A stretch of DNA of 49,624 nt from Candidatus Eisenbacteria bacterium (GCA_035577985.1 DATJZY010000030.1:1-49624), one strand, 5' to 3'. Numbered from the stretch's first letter, positions 7,605 through 15,693 are shown. Translations and numbers: made by a program. Notes: generated by a model from the letters alone, not told the origin.

Positions 7605-8177
7605 TCACTCGCGATGGCGCTCGGGTAACGGGCAGAACGCCCCCTCCGAGAAGCCCTGGGCCCCGACGTCGAACACGCGATTGTAGCGCGAGCGATAGTT
7701 CTCCCACGCGATCGCCGCACTGATCTCGACCATCTGCGCGTCGTCGAAATGCTGCCGGAGCGCCGCGAAGAGGTCCTCCGGCACGTCGGCGGGCGTCCGA
7801 CTCAACGCGACCGCGAGCCGGAGCACGAGCTTGTCGACGTCCGAGAAGTGCGGGCTCTCCTCGAAGCGAGGAACGTCGTGGAGCTGCTCTTCGGTGAGTC
7901 CGGCCGCTCTGCCGACGGCAGAGCCGATGTCGATTCAAAAGGGACAGCCGATGAGCATCGCGGCTTTGATGCTCGCGAGCGTCTTCAGGCGCTGCGGCAC
8001 ACGGCTCGCGCGGCCGAGGAAGAACTCGTAGGCGCCGCTCGCCTGGAAGATCTGCGGGTTGTGCGCGGAGATGGTCATCGGCTCCGGGACCTTTCCGACC
8101 ATCCGGCGCGCCACGCGGTAGAAGATCCGCGTGAGGAGGCCGGCCCGCTCGGGCGGCACGCCCGCGACGCGTGCCAT
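7605..8177 (-). CDS. AhpD-like carboxymuconolactone decarboxylase family protein; candidate selenoprotein with in-frame UGA (CxxU)
   Basis: If the single in-frame TGA at 7937-7935 is read through, the gene encodes 190 residues that align end to end with AhpD-like/CMD proteins. The segment before is VGKVPEPMTISAHNPQIFQA and KAAMLIGCPF; the segment after is IDIGSAVGRAAGLTEEQL, DLFAALRQHFDDAQMVEI, ENYRSRYNRVFDVGAQGFSE. The TGA falls exactly where family members have the second Cys of CxxC (C78-P-F-x81). All 109 codons after it are open and well conserved. An 8-bp hairpin lies ten bases beyond the TGA. This pattern fits selenocysteine insertion; AhpD/CMD-type CxxU selenoproteins are known in bacteria. 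The alternative is a TGC-to-TGA nonsense mutation or a sequence error. GGAAGGAG precedes the ATG at 8177. The family role is thiol-dependent peroxidase-like redox chemistry. Confidence 0.75.
7906..7924 (-). promoter_or_regulatory. bSECIS-like hairpin downstream of the in-frame UGA
   Basis: On the minus strand the RNA reads GCUCUGCC, loop GUC, then GGCAGAGC. This is a perfect 8-bp stem capped by a three-base loop whose first base is G. Ten bases separate the UGA from the stem and 18 separate it from the loop. Bacterial SECIS elements typically have a short apical loop with G in its first two positions, placed roughly 16-37 bases after the UGA, so this hairpin meets the usual criteria. It lies within the coding sequence (GSAVGRA). 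GC-rich DNA makes chance hairpins common, but this one is perfect and correctly placed. Confidence 0.65.
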
Positions 8178-8196
8178 CAGCGATGCTCCTTCCGTC

Positions 8197-8577
8197 TCAT
8201 GCGCGATGGAACCTCGGCAGGCAGAGAATGGCCAGCAGGATCGCCGGCGCGAAGACGCCGGGCAGATCGACGAGCCAGTGGTCTGCGGGCAGCCTCCCGG
8301 CCGTGATGTCCGCCACGTGCAGCAGCGCGTGGGCGACGTAGAAGAACGTCGCGCCGTAGAGCACGCCGCGGCGCGCGGCCGGAACCTCGGCGGCGACGCA
8401 CATGCCGACCCCGACGGCGGTGTACGCACACCCGATGTCGCGCACGAAGTGGAGGTTCAAAGGACCCGTGTCGGGGACGCGGGCCGGCAGGTTCCGGTAC
8501 CAGCCCTCCGGATTCGCGAGCATCCAGCATCCGTTCCCGACGTTCCCGAGTCCCAGGATCCACAGCAGGAGTCGCAT
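8197..8577 (-). CDS. Small integral membrane protein in an operon with the AhpD-like gene
   Basis: 126 residues starting MRLLLWILGLGNVGNGCWML. Four hydrophobic segments can be seen: LLLWILGLGNVGNGCWMLA, GCAYTAVGVGMCVAA, GVLYGATFFYVAHALLHVA and APAILLAILCL. I do not recognise a named family with confidence; it resembles DUF4345-like four-helix proteins. Its stop is only 19 bp before the start of the AhpD-like gene on the same strand, so the two are probably co-transcribed, suggesting a redox or small-molecule connection. Confidence 0.7.
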   Translation of the reverse strand: MRLLLWILGLGNVGNGCWMLANPEGWYRNLPARVPDTGPLNLHFVRDIGCAYTAVGVGMCVAAEVPAARRGVLYGATFFYVAHALLHVADITAGRLPADHWLVDLPGVFAPAILLAILCLPRFHRA

Positions 8578-8676
8578 GGTCGGCTTCTCTCAGACCGGAA
8601 GACGAACGGGAAGCCCGCGGCGTGACACGGGCTCGCCCGTTGACCCGGTTCCGCGGCGCCTGCACCGTGCCCCGCG

Positions 8677-8861
8677 ATGCTCGTCGATACGCACTGCCAC
8701 ATCATGCCGGACCGGCTCGCGAGCGCGATCCGGCGCTTCTTCGTTGCCCGAACACCTCGTGCACCATTGCGGAGTCGGCGAACGGCATCCGGCAGCTCGG
8801 GCTCAGCGACCGCGCGCTGCGCGCGATCCTCGGCGAGAACGCCGCGCGGCTCGTGCCGTAG
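8677..8861 (+). pseudogene. Amidohydrolase (TIM-barrel metal-dependent hydrolase) remnant
   Basis: The ATG at 8677 opens MLVDTHCHIMPD, the D-[TC]-H-x-H metal-binding start of amidohydrolase-2-type enzymes, and continues about 25 residues. Then the frame is lost. In another frame, running to a TAG at 8861, the text is TIAESANGIRQLGLSDRALR and AILGENAARLVP, the exact kind of ending those enzymes have (the last helix with ILGENA). Some 200-250 residues of the barrel are missing between the two, together with a frame change. It is a clear deletion scar. It abuts the convergent metallophosphoesterase gene with no gap. Confidence 0.75.
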
Positions 8862-9707
8862 CTACGGCGCGGCGCGCAGCTCGACGACGGAGATCTCCGG
8901 CGGCACGCGGAAGCGAACCGGCACGATGCTCGTCCCGAGCCCGGGGGTGACGAAGAGGTGCCGGCCGTCCTCGACGACGTGGCCGATCGCGTAGCGCTGC
9001 CCGTAGCGCGACGGCACGATCAAGCGGCCGACGAGCGGCAGGCACACCTGACCGCCGTGCGTGTGGCCGGCGATCGTGAGCGCGAGGCGCTCCGGCATGC
9101 GCGGAAAGACGTCGGGATTGTGCGTGAAGGCGACGACGGGCGCGTCGTCGGTCACCTCGGCGAGCGCGCCGTGCACGTCGTGACGTCCCTCCCAGAAGTC
9201 GCTCACGCCGGCGAGCCAGAAGCGGCCGTGCGGGCCGTCGATCGGGATCGCCTGGTCCTCGAGGGTCGTGATGCCGGCGCCGGCGAGCGCGCGCTGCACG
9301 CGTCCGACGTCGAACCACCAGTCGTGGTTGCCGAGCACGGCGTACACGCCGAGCGGTGCGTGCAGCCCGCGCAGGACGGCAGCCGTCTCCTCGGGCGGAA
9401 CGAAGGTGCCGCCTGGAATGCCCTTGATCACGTAGTCGCCCGCGAGGAGCACGAGGTCCGCGCCGGCGGCGTTCGTCTCGTCGACGATGCGCCGCAGCTT
9501 GTCGATGCCGTTCCACGGCGAGCCCACGTGCAGATCGGCGAGCACGGCGATGCGGAGACCGTTCAATCGAGACGGCCAGCGTTCGAGCGGCAGCACGTAG
9601 CGCTCCACGCGAAGCGACGCCGGCTCGATCCAGAAGGCGCGCAGCCCGAGCCCGAGGGCGGCGATGCCCACGAGCAGCCCGAGCCATCCCCACCATCGCC
9701 GCCGCAT
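8862..9707 (-). CDS. Membrane-anchored calcineurin-like metallophosphoesterase
   Basis: 281 residues. After MRRRWWGWLGLLVGIAALGL, one N-terminal membrane segment, comes a phosphoesterase domain with every expected block: IAVLADLHVGSP (D-x-H), LLAGDYVIKG (GDxx), YAVLGNHDWWFD (GNHD/E), VVAFTHNPD and IAGHTHGGQVCLP (GHTHGGQ). These bind a two-metal centre. The family includes YkuE-like and UDP-diacylglucosamine-type hydrolases acting on envelope or nucleotide phosphoesters; the substrate here is unknown. A TTG at 9740 would add 11 residues; the ATG at 9707 places the basic residues right before the membrane segment and was preferred. Confidence 0.9.
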   Translation of the reverse strand: MRRRWWGWLGLLVGIAALGLGLRAFWIEPASLRVERYVLPLERWPSRLNGLRIAVLADLHVGSPWNGIDKLRRIVDETNAAGADLVLLAGDYVIKGIPGGTFVPPEETAAVLRGLHAPLGVYAVLGNHDWWFDVGRVQRALAGAGITTLEDQAIPIDGPHGRFWLAGVSDFWEGRHDVHGALAEVTDDAPVVAFTHNPDVFPRMPERLALTIAGHTHGGQVCLPLVGRLIVPSRYGQRYAIGHVVEDGRHLFVTPGLGTSIVPVRFRVPPEISVVELRAAP

Positions 9708-9794
9708 CGGGGTGTCGAGGTAGCACAGGGAGGGGGTCAAGTAAGGATCACTCGCCCCTTGACATCGAGGCGAAAAAAGAGCGAAACAGGATCC

Positions 9795-10463
9795 ATGTCC
9801 GCCGCCGCCCTTCTCGACCGGCTCGGCCGTCCCGGGGACATCCGATTAGGTGCCTCGCCCCGGGGCGGCCACCCCCTCCTTCCCACGGGCATCGCGGCGC
9901 TCGACGCTGCGACGGGCGGCGGCATCCCACGTGGACGCATGACCGAGCTCGCCGGGCGGCGGAGCACCGGCCGAACGGGGCTCGCCTGCGCCATCGCGGC
10001 GCGGGCGACGCAGGCCGGAGAGGTCGTCGCCTGGATCGATCCCGCCAACTCCCTCGACCCCGAGGCCGCCACCACCACCGGCCTCGTCCTTGCCCGCGTG
10101 CTCTGGGTCAGACCCCGGTCCGAGCACGACGTCCCACCAGCCGCCGAGTGCCTCCTCGGCGCGGGCGGCTTCGGCCTGGTCGTCCTCGACCTCGCCGAAG
10201 CCGCCCACCCCTCCACTCCCTGGCCGCGGCTCGTGCGCGCCGCCGAGCGCACGCGCACGACGCTGCTGGTGCTCACCTCGCATCGTCAGGCCGGCGCGCA
10301 CGCGGCGCTCGGGCTCGAGATCACCACCCGGCGTGCCGAGTGGCATCGCGATACCGGACGCCCGACCCTTCTCGCCGGCATCACCGCCGCGCTCACCGTC
10401 ACCCGAAACCGCATCGGCATTCCCGGCCGCGCGCTCACCCTGAGGCAAGCCGCCTGTGCGTGA
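9795..10463 (+). CDS. imuA: ImuA-type RecA-like accessory protein of the error-prone polymerase cassette
   Basis: 222 residues, starting MSAAALLDRLGRPGDIRLG. TGIAALDAATGGGIPRGRMT is the characteristic ImuA/RecA-like block (L-D-x-x-x-G-G-G-[IL]-P), followed by a degenerate nucleotide loop GRRSTGRTGLA, EVVAWIDPANSLDPEAA, and LVVLDL as a Walker-B-like strand. The usual Walker A Lys is replaced, as is common in this group. ImuA acts with ImuB and DnaE2 in damage-induced mutagenesis. It is the first of the cassette; 12 bp separate it from imuB. The ATG at 9795 was chosen because upstream in-frame sequence is low-quality and overlaps the divergent gene. Confidence 0.85.
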   Translation: MSAAALLDRLGRPGDIRLGASPRGGHPLLPTGIAALDAATGGGIPRGRMTELAGRRSTGRTGLACAIAARATQAGEVVAWIDPANSLDPEAATTTGLVLARVLWVRPRSEHDVPPAAECLLGAGGFGLVVLDLAEAAHPSTPWPRLVRAAERTRTTLLVLTSHRQAGAHAALGLEITTRRAEWHRDTGRPTLLAGITAALTVTRNRIGIPGRALTLRQAACA

Positions 10464-10475
10464 TCGCCGCCGGCC

Positions 10476-11957
10476 ATGCCCCGCATCGCCTGCCTCGTCG
10501 TGCCCGATCTTCCCGTGGCCGCCCTTTGCCGCGCTGATCCCGATTGTGCAGCCCGTCCCCTCGTCCTCACCGACGCCCCCGGACCACACGCGCGCGTCGT
10601 CGCCGCCTCGGCGAGCGCCCGCGCGCTCGGCATCCGTCCCGCGAAGCACACCGCTGCACAGGCTCGTGCACTTCTTGCTCAGCTGATCGTCCGCCGGCGC
10701 GACGCCGCGGCCGAGGCATCGGCCGCGCACGCGCTCGTCGACGTCGCCGCATCGCTCGCGCAGCGCATCGAGGTCGCCGCGGACGCCACGGTCTTCCTCG
10801 ACGCCGAGGGATCGACCCATCTCGCCGGCACCGAAGCCGGGCTCGCGACGGCGCTCGTCGCGCGCGCGGCGCGCGTGGGGCTCGAGGCGCGCGCTGCGGT
10901 GGCGTCGAGCATGACGGTGGCGCGGCTCGCCGCCCGTCACGGTCACGGCACCGAGGTCGTGCCCGCCGGCAGCGAGCGGGGATTCCTGGCGCCGTTGCCG
11001 CTCGCCTGCCTCGACCCCGCCCCCGACGTCGCCGTGACGCTCGCGCGCTGGGGCATCCGCACGCTCGGCGAGCTCGCACTCCTCCCGACGGGCGAGGTCG
11101 CCACGCGGCTCGGACCGCCGGGCGTGCCGCTCATCCGCGCCGCGCGTGGCGAGGACGAGCGCCCCCTCATGCCGGCGGCGATCGCCGGCGACGTCGAGGA
11201 GTCGGTCGTGCTCGAGCACGCGATCGACAACCTGGAGCCGCTCCTGTTCGTGCTGCACGGCCTCGTCCTGCGCGCCGTCGAGCGGCTCGGCCTCGCGGGC
11301 ATCGGCTGCGCGCGGCTCGGTCTCGCGCTCGAGCTGGACGACCGGAGCCGCGATGCGCGCACGATCCCGCTCGCCGCGCCCACCCGCGACGTGAAGACGC
11401 TCCTCGGCTGTCTGCGCGTCGAGCTCGAAGCGCACCCGCCGCGCGCGGCGATCGTGAAGCTCACGATCGTCGCCACGCCGGCGCTCGTGCGCGCCACACA
11501 GCTCGGTCTCTTCGCCCCGGCGGGGCCGTCGCCCGAGCGGCTCGCGACCACGCTCGCGCGGCTGGGCGCGATGTGCGGCACGGAGGGCGTGGGCACGCCC
11601 GTCGTCGTCGACTCGCACCGCCCGGGCGACGCGGCCGTGGCGCCGTTCACGCTGCCGTCCGCGACGCTACCGGACCGCACGGCGGAGTCGTCGTGCCGCC
11701 TCGTCATCCGCGCGCTCCGTCCGCCGCAGCCGCTCCAGGTGTTCACCGAGCGCGACGCGCCGAGCTTCGTGCGCGGTGCGGGGCTCGGCGGTCGCGTCGT
11801 CGGCGCCGCGGGCCCCTGGCGCGTCACCGCCGAATGGTGGGACGACGCGCCCGTCGTGCGCGACTACTACGATCTCGAGCTCACCGACGGCGGGATCTAC
11901 CGCTGCTTCCGCGATCGCCGATCGGGGGAGTGGTTCGTCGATGGGGCGTACGACTGA
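10476..11957 (+). CDS. imuB: ImuB, non-catalytic Y-family polymerase homologue
   Basis: 493 residues. The start MPRIACLVVPDLPVAALCRA shows the ImuB pattern in which catalytic acidic residues of Y-family polymerases are missing. ARALGIRPAKHTAAQARALL, FLDAEGSTHLAG and GWGIRTLGELALL-like text (RWGIRTLGELALLP) mark palm and helix-hairpin-helix regions. QLGLF at about residues 341-345 matches a beta-clamp-binding pentapeptide, the feature by which ImuB tethers DnaE2 to the replication machinery. The C-terminal GGIYRCFRDRRSGEWFVDGA ending is typical. It lies between imuA and a toxin-antitoxin pair, then dnaE2. Confidence 0.92.
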   Translation: MPRIACLVVPDLPVAALCRADPDCAARPLVLTDAPGPHARVVAASASARALGIRPAKHTAAQARALLAQLIVRRRDAAAEASAAHALVDVAASLAQRIEVAADATVFLDAEGSTHLAGTEAGLATALVARAARVGLEARAAVASSMTVARLAARHGHGTEVVPAGSERGFLAPLPLACLDPAPDVAVTLARWGIRTLGELALLPTGEVATRLGPPGVPLIRAARGEDERPLMPAAIAGDVEESVVLEHAIDNLEPLLFVLHGLVLRAVERLGLAGIGCARLGLALELDDRSRDARTIPLAAPTRDVKTLLGCLRVELEAHPPRAAIVKLTIVATPALVRATQLGLFAPAGPSPERLATTLARLGAMCGTEGVGTPVVVDSHRPGDAAVAPFTLPSATLPDRTAESSCRLVIRALRPPQPLQVFTERDAPSFVRGAGLGGRVVGAAGPWRVTAEWWDDAPVVRDYYDLELTDGGIYRCFRDRRSGEWFVDGAYD

Positions 11958-12040
11958 CTCTCACCATGTCGATCAATCATGCCCACGACTGAGCATCCGT
12001 CCCTCTGGCCACTCGACGCCGAGGCGGCTATGGTCACCGC

Positions 12041-12256
12041 ATGGCGACGATCGTCCGATGGAACGGCGCTGATCTCCCCGAGGAGCTTCGGCGACTTCCT
12101 GCAGGACGCTACGTCGTCGAGTCGGTCGACGACATCCCGCCCCTCACGCCCGAGGAGGATGCAGGCATCGAGCTTGCCCTCACCACACTCGAGCATGGAG
12201 GCGGAGTGGACGATCCCGACGTCCAGCGGCGCATCATCGCTCCGTTGCGTCGCTGA
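12041..12256 (+). CDS. Putative antitoxin of a ParE/RelE-type TA pair
   Basis: 71 residues: MATIVRWNGADLPEELRRLP, AGRYVVESVDDIPPLTPEED and RRIIAPLRR at the end. The acidic, short, strand-helix organisation and its position immediately before a ParE-like toxin support an antitoxin role. I cannot name the DNA-binding type; no ribbon-helix-helix is obvious. The stop (TGA 12254-12256) overlaps the first codon of the toxin frame by three bases. A partial GAGGCGG lies upstream of the ATG. The function is inferred mainly from context. Confidence 0.65.
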   Translation: MATIVRWNGADLPEELRRLPAGRYVVESVDDIPPLTPEEDAGIELALTTLEHGGGVDDPDVQRRIIAPLRR

Positions 12257-12537
12257 GAATCGTCTACCCTCCGCAAGCGATCGAGGATCGTCAGGCGTTC
12301 GTCGCGCATGTTGCGGCAAGCAACCTCGGTGCGGCGATGAGCATGGCCGAGGGCGTCTTTCGTGTCGTGCATCGACTCGCGCGCGGAGAGTTCGACGGAC
12401 CGGAGCAACGGCTTCGGTCGGAGCAAGTCATCAGGAGCTGGCCCGTCCATCCGTTGCGGATCTACTACCGGCGCACTACGGACACATTCCAAGTCCTGCG
12501 CGTGTACCGCCAAGCGCGTCGCCCGATCGCGAAGTAG
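12253..12537 (+). CDS. ParE/RelE-type toxin, apparent CTG start
   Basis: The frame gives about 94 residues: LRIVYPPQAIEDRQAFVAHV, AEGVFRVVHRLARGEFDGPE, SWPVHPLRIYYRRTTDTF, QVLRVYRQARRPIAK. The last two blocks are typical ParE/RelE C-termini (R-x-Y-Y-R, V-L-R-[VI]-Y-[RH]-x-x-R-x-P). No ATG, GTG or TTG exists at the expected start; the first plausible codon is a CTG at 12253 whose last two bases begin the antitoxin stop (CTGA). Family homology starts right there (LRIVYPP). The first ATG, at 12337, would lose 28 conserved residues. Either CTG is used through coupling, or an ATG-to-CTG change has weakened or silenced the toxin. Confidence 0.65.
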   Translation: MRIVYPPQAIEDRQAFVAHVAASNLGAAMSMAEGVFRVVHRLARGEFDGPEQRLRSEQVIRSWPVHPLRIYYRRTTDTFQVLRVYRQARRPIAK

Positions 12538-12567
12538 CAGGAGATCCGCTCGCGCCGTGGCCCGGCC

Positions 12568-15500
12568 ATGCCCGGCTCTGACTACGTCGAGCTGCGCTGC
12601 CGGAGCGCGTTCAGCTTCCTGGCGGGTGCGTCGCTGCCCGAGGATCTCGCCCTTCGCGCGGCCGCGCTCGGCTACGACGCGATCGCGCTCGCCGACTGCG
12701 GGGGCGTCTACGGGGCGCCGCGCTTCTTCCAGGCGGCCAGGCGCGCCGGTGTACGCGCGATCGTTGGCGCCGACGTGCCGGTCGCCGGCGCCGGCGTGCT
12801 GCATCTCCTGGTCGAGAGCGCCGTGGGCTATCGCAACCTCTGCCGCCTGCTCACCGCGGGCGCGCTCGGCCGTCCCAAGGGCGACGCGCGGGTCGACTGG
12901 ACGCAGGTCGAGGAGCACGCGGCCGGGCTCGCCTGTCTCGCGGGCGGCGAGGACGGCGTGCTCGCCGATCCGGCGACGGCGCCGGCGAACTTGCATCGTC
13001 TCGCCGGCATCTTCCCCGACCGCCTCGCCGTCGACGTGCACCATCATCGTGACCGCGCAGGCGCTCGCTTCGCACGCCGGCTGGCGGACCTGGCCGAGAC
13101 ACACCGCGTTCCCGTCGTGGCGACCAACGACGTGCGGCACGCGACGCCACGGGATCGCCCGCTCCTCGACGTCCTCATCTGCATCCGCCTCGGCACGACG
13201 GTGGACGCGGCCGGGCGCCGGCTGCTCGCGAACGCCGAACGACACCTGAAGTCCGCCGCCGAGATGGCGGCGCTCTTCCGCGACACGCCGGCGTGGATCC
13301 GCGAGAGCCGCCGCATCGCCGAGCGCTGCGCCTTCACGCTCGCCGACCTGCCCTATCGCTTCCCCGACTATCCGCTGCCGCCCGGCGAGACGCCGCAGGG
13401 CTTCCTGCGCGAGCTCACGTTCGCGGGCGCGCGTGAGCGCTGGCGGCCCGTCACGCCGCGCATCCGCCGCCAGCTCGAGCACGAGCTCGCCGTCGTCGCC
13501 AAGCTCGACCTCGCCGGCTACTTCCTCATCGTCTGGGACATCGTCCGCTTCTGCCGCGAGCGCGGCATCCTGTGTCAGGGGCGCGGATCGGCGGCGAACA
13601 GCGCCGTCTGCTACGCGCTCGGCATCACCGCCGTCGACGCCGTGGCGATGGACCTGCTCTTCGAGCGCTTCCTCTCCGAGGAGCGCGGCGAATGGCCGGA
13701 CATCGACCTCGATCTGCCCTCCGGCGATCGCCGGGAAGAGGTGATCCAGTACGTCTACCGCCGCTACGGCGAGCGCGGCGCCGCCATGACGGCGACCGTC
13801 GTCAGCTATCGCACGCGCAGCGCCGTGCGCGAGGTGGGCAAGGCGCTCGGCCTGGGGCTCGATCAGGTCGATCGGCTGGCCAAGCTCCTGCGCGCGCACG
13901 GCTGGCACGACCAGCACGACGAGCTGGCGGCCCAGCTCCGCAACGGCGGCGTCGATCCCGCGGCGCCGCGCATCGCGCTCCTGGTCGAGCTCGTCCGGCA
14001 GATCCAGAGTCTGCCGCGTCACCTCGGCCAGCACACCGGCGGCATGGTGATCGCCGCCGGCAGGCTCGACGACGTCGTGCCGCTCGAGCCGGCCGCGATG
14101 GCCGGCCGGCACGTGATCCAGTGGGACAAGGACGACTGCGCCGACCTCGGGCTCATCAAGGTCGACCTCCTCGGCCTCGGCATGATGGCGGCGCTCGAGG
14201 AGGCGATCCCGCTCGTGCGCGAGCACGAGGGCGTGGAGGTCGACCTCGCGCACCTGCCCCCCGACGATCCGAAGGTCTATGCCATGCTCCAGCGCGCCGA
14301 CACGATCGGCGTCTTCCAGGTCGAGAGCCGCGCACAGATGGCGACCCTGCCGCGCATGAAGCCCGATCACTTCTACGACCTCGTCGTCGAGGTCGCGATC
14401 ATCCGTCCCGGCCCCATCGTGGGACAGATGGTGCATCCCTATCTGCGCCGGCGTGCGGGGCGCGAGGCCGTGACGTACGCGCATCCCGCGCTCGAGCCCA
14501 TTCTCGCGCGCACGCTCGGCGTGCCGCTCTTCCAGGAGCAGCTCCTGCGCATGGCGATGGCCGTCGCCGGCTTCACGGGCGGCGAGGCCGAGGAGCTCCG
14601 TCGCGCGATGGGCTTCAAGCGCTCGGAAGCGCGCATGCAGGCGATCGAGGCGCGCCTGCGCGCCGGCATGACCGCACACGGCATCGCCGGCACGACGCAG
14701 GACGACATCGTGCGCGGCATCACGTCGTTCGCGCTCTACGGCTTCCCCGAATCGCACGCGGCGAGCTTCGCGCTGCTCGCCTACGCGTCGGCGTACCTGA
14801 AGGCGCACCACCCGGCCGCGTTCTACTGCGCGCTGCTCAACGCGTGGCCGATGGGCTTCTACCACCCGGCGACGCTCGTGAAGGACGGCGAGCGGCACGG
14901 CGTGCGCTTCCTGCCGATCGACGCCGAGCGCTCGGCGTGGCGGTGCACGATCGAGTCCGGCGCCGTGCGGCTCGGCCTGCGCTACGTGAAGGGCCTCCGC
15001 GCCGCCGCCGCCGAGCGGATCGTCGCGGCGCGGCCCTGCACGTCGGTGGGCGACCTCGCCCGGCGCGCGCTCCTCGAACGCGACGAGCTGGATGCGCTCG
15101 CGCACGCGGGCGCGCTCGCGCCCTTCGGCCTCTCCCGGCGCGAAGCCCTCTGGCAGGCGTCGGCGGTCGAGCGCGATCCGACCTCGCTCCTCGCCCGCAC
15201 GCGACCGGAACGCTCCGGGTCTCCGCTTCCGCCCATGTCCCCCTTCGAGGAGACGGCCGCCGACTACGCGACGACGGGCCTCACGACGGGCCCGCACGTC
15301 ATGGCGTACCTCCGCGATCGGCTGCGCGCCGAAGGCGTGGTCGCGACGTGCGACCTCGCGCGCGTCCGCGACGGCGCGCGGGTGCGCGTCGCCGGTCACG
15401 TGATCGTCCGCCAGCGACCCGGCACGGCGAAGGGGATGTGCTTCCTCACGCTCGAGGACGAGACGGGCACGGCGAACGCCTTTCTCACGCCGCCCACCTA

Positions 15501-15651
15501 CGAGCGCTGGCGCGTGCTGCTCAACACTTCCCCGCTCGTGGAGGTGGCGGGCCAGCTCGAGCATCGCGACGGCGTGACGCACGTGCGCGTCGCGTCGCTG
15601 CGGCGGCTCGACGCGGTCCCGGAGCTCCCCGAAGGACACGACTACCGCTGA
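12568..15651 (+). CDS. dnaE2: DnaE2, error-prone DNA polymerase III alpha homologue
   Basis: 1027 residues, normal for DnaE2. The PHP domain comes first (YVELRCRSAFSFLAGAS; IALADCGGVYGAPRFF). The polymerase core has QGRGSAANSAVCYALGIT, then PDIDLDLPSGDRREEVIQY at about residues 376-395 with the two catalytic Asp residues, and IKVDLLGLGMM at about 531 with the third. IIRPGPIVGQMVHPYLRRR and FPESHAASFALLAYASAYLK are strongly DnaE2-like. An OB-fold (VAGHVIVRQRPGTAKGMCF) lies near residue 936. It performs translesion synthesis with ImuA and ImuB. It is separated from imuB by the toxin-antitoxin pair, an unusual interruption. Confidence 0.96.
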   Translation: MPGSDYVELRCRSAFSFLAGASLPEDLALRAAALGYDAIALADCGGVYGAPRFFQAARRAGVRAIVGADVPVAGAGVLHLLVESAVGYRNLCRLLTAGALGRPKGDARVDWTQVEEHAAGLACLAGGEDGVLADPATAPANLHRLAGIFPDRLAVDVHHHRDRAGARFARRLADLAETHRVPVVATNDVRHATPRDRPLLDVLICIRLGTTVDAAGRRLLANAERHLKSAAEMAALFRDTPAWIRESRRIAERCAFTLADLPYRFPDYPLPPGETPQGFLRELTFAGARERWRPVTPRIRRQLEHELAVVAKLDLAGYFLIVWDIVRFCRERGILCQGRGSAANSAVCYALGITAVDAVAMDLLFERFLSEERGEWPDIDLDLPSGDRREEVIQYVYRRYGERGAAMTATVVSYRTRSAVREVGKALGLGLDQVDRLAKLLRAHGWHDQHDELAAQLRNGGVDPAAPRIALLVELVRQIQSLPRHLGQHTGGMVIAAGRLDDVVPLEPAAMAGRHVIQWDKDDCADLGLIKVDLLGLGMMAALEEAIPLVREHEGVEVDLAHLPPDDPKVYAMLQRADTIGVFQVESRAQMATLPRMKPDHFYDLVVEVAIIRPGPIVGQMVHPYLRRRAGREAVTYAHPALEPILARTLGVPLFQEQLLRMAMAVAGFTGGEAEELRRAMGFKRSEARMQAIEARLRAGMTAHGIAGTTQDDIVRGITSFALYGFPESHAASFALLAYASAYLKAHHPAAFYCALLNAWPMGFYHPATLVKDGERHGVRFLPIDAERSAWRCTIESGAVRLGLRYVKGLRAAAAERIVAARPCTSVGDLARRALLERDELDALAHAGALAPFGLSRREALWQASAVERDPTSLLARTRPERSGSPLPPMSPFEETAADYATTGLTTGPHVMAYLRDRLRAEGVVATCDLARVRDGARVRVAGHVIVRQRPGTAKGMCFLTLEDETGTANAFLTPPTYERWRVLLNTSPLVEVAGQLEHRDGVTHVRVASLRRLDAVPELPEGHDYR

Positions 15652-15693
15652 CGGTTGCCGAGCACGGCCGCCGCAGCTTAGACGAGAGAGACG

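Noticed and set aside
9759..9764. TTGACA as a -35 box before imuA
   Set aside because: The spacing leads to CGAAAC with no -10 likeness; not enough to call a promoter.
12337..12537. Toxin start at the internal ATG
   Set aside because: It would remove the first 28 residues, which belong to the conserved ParE fold.
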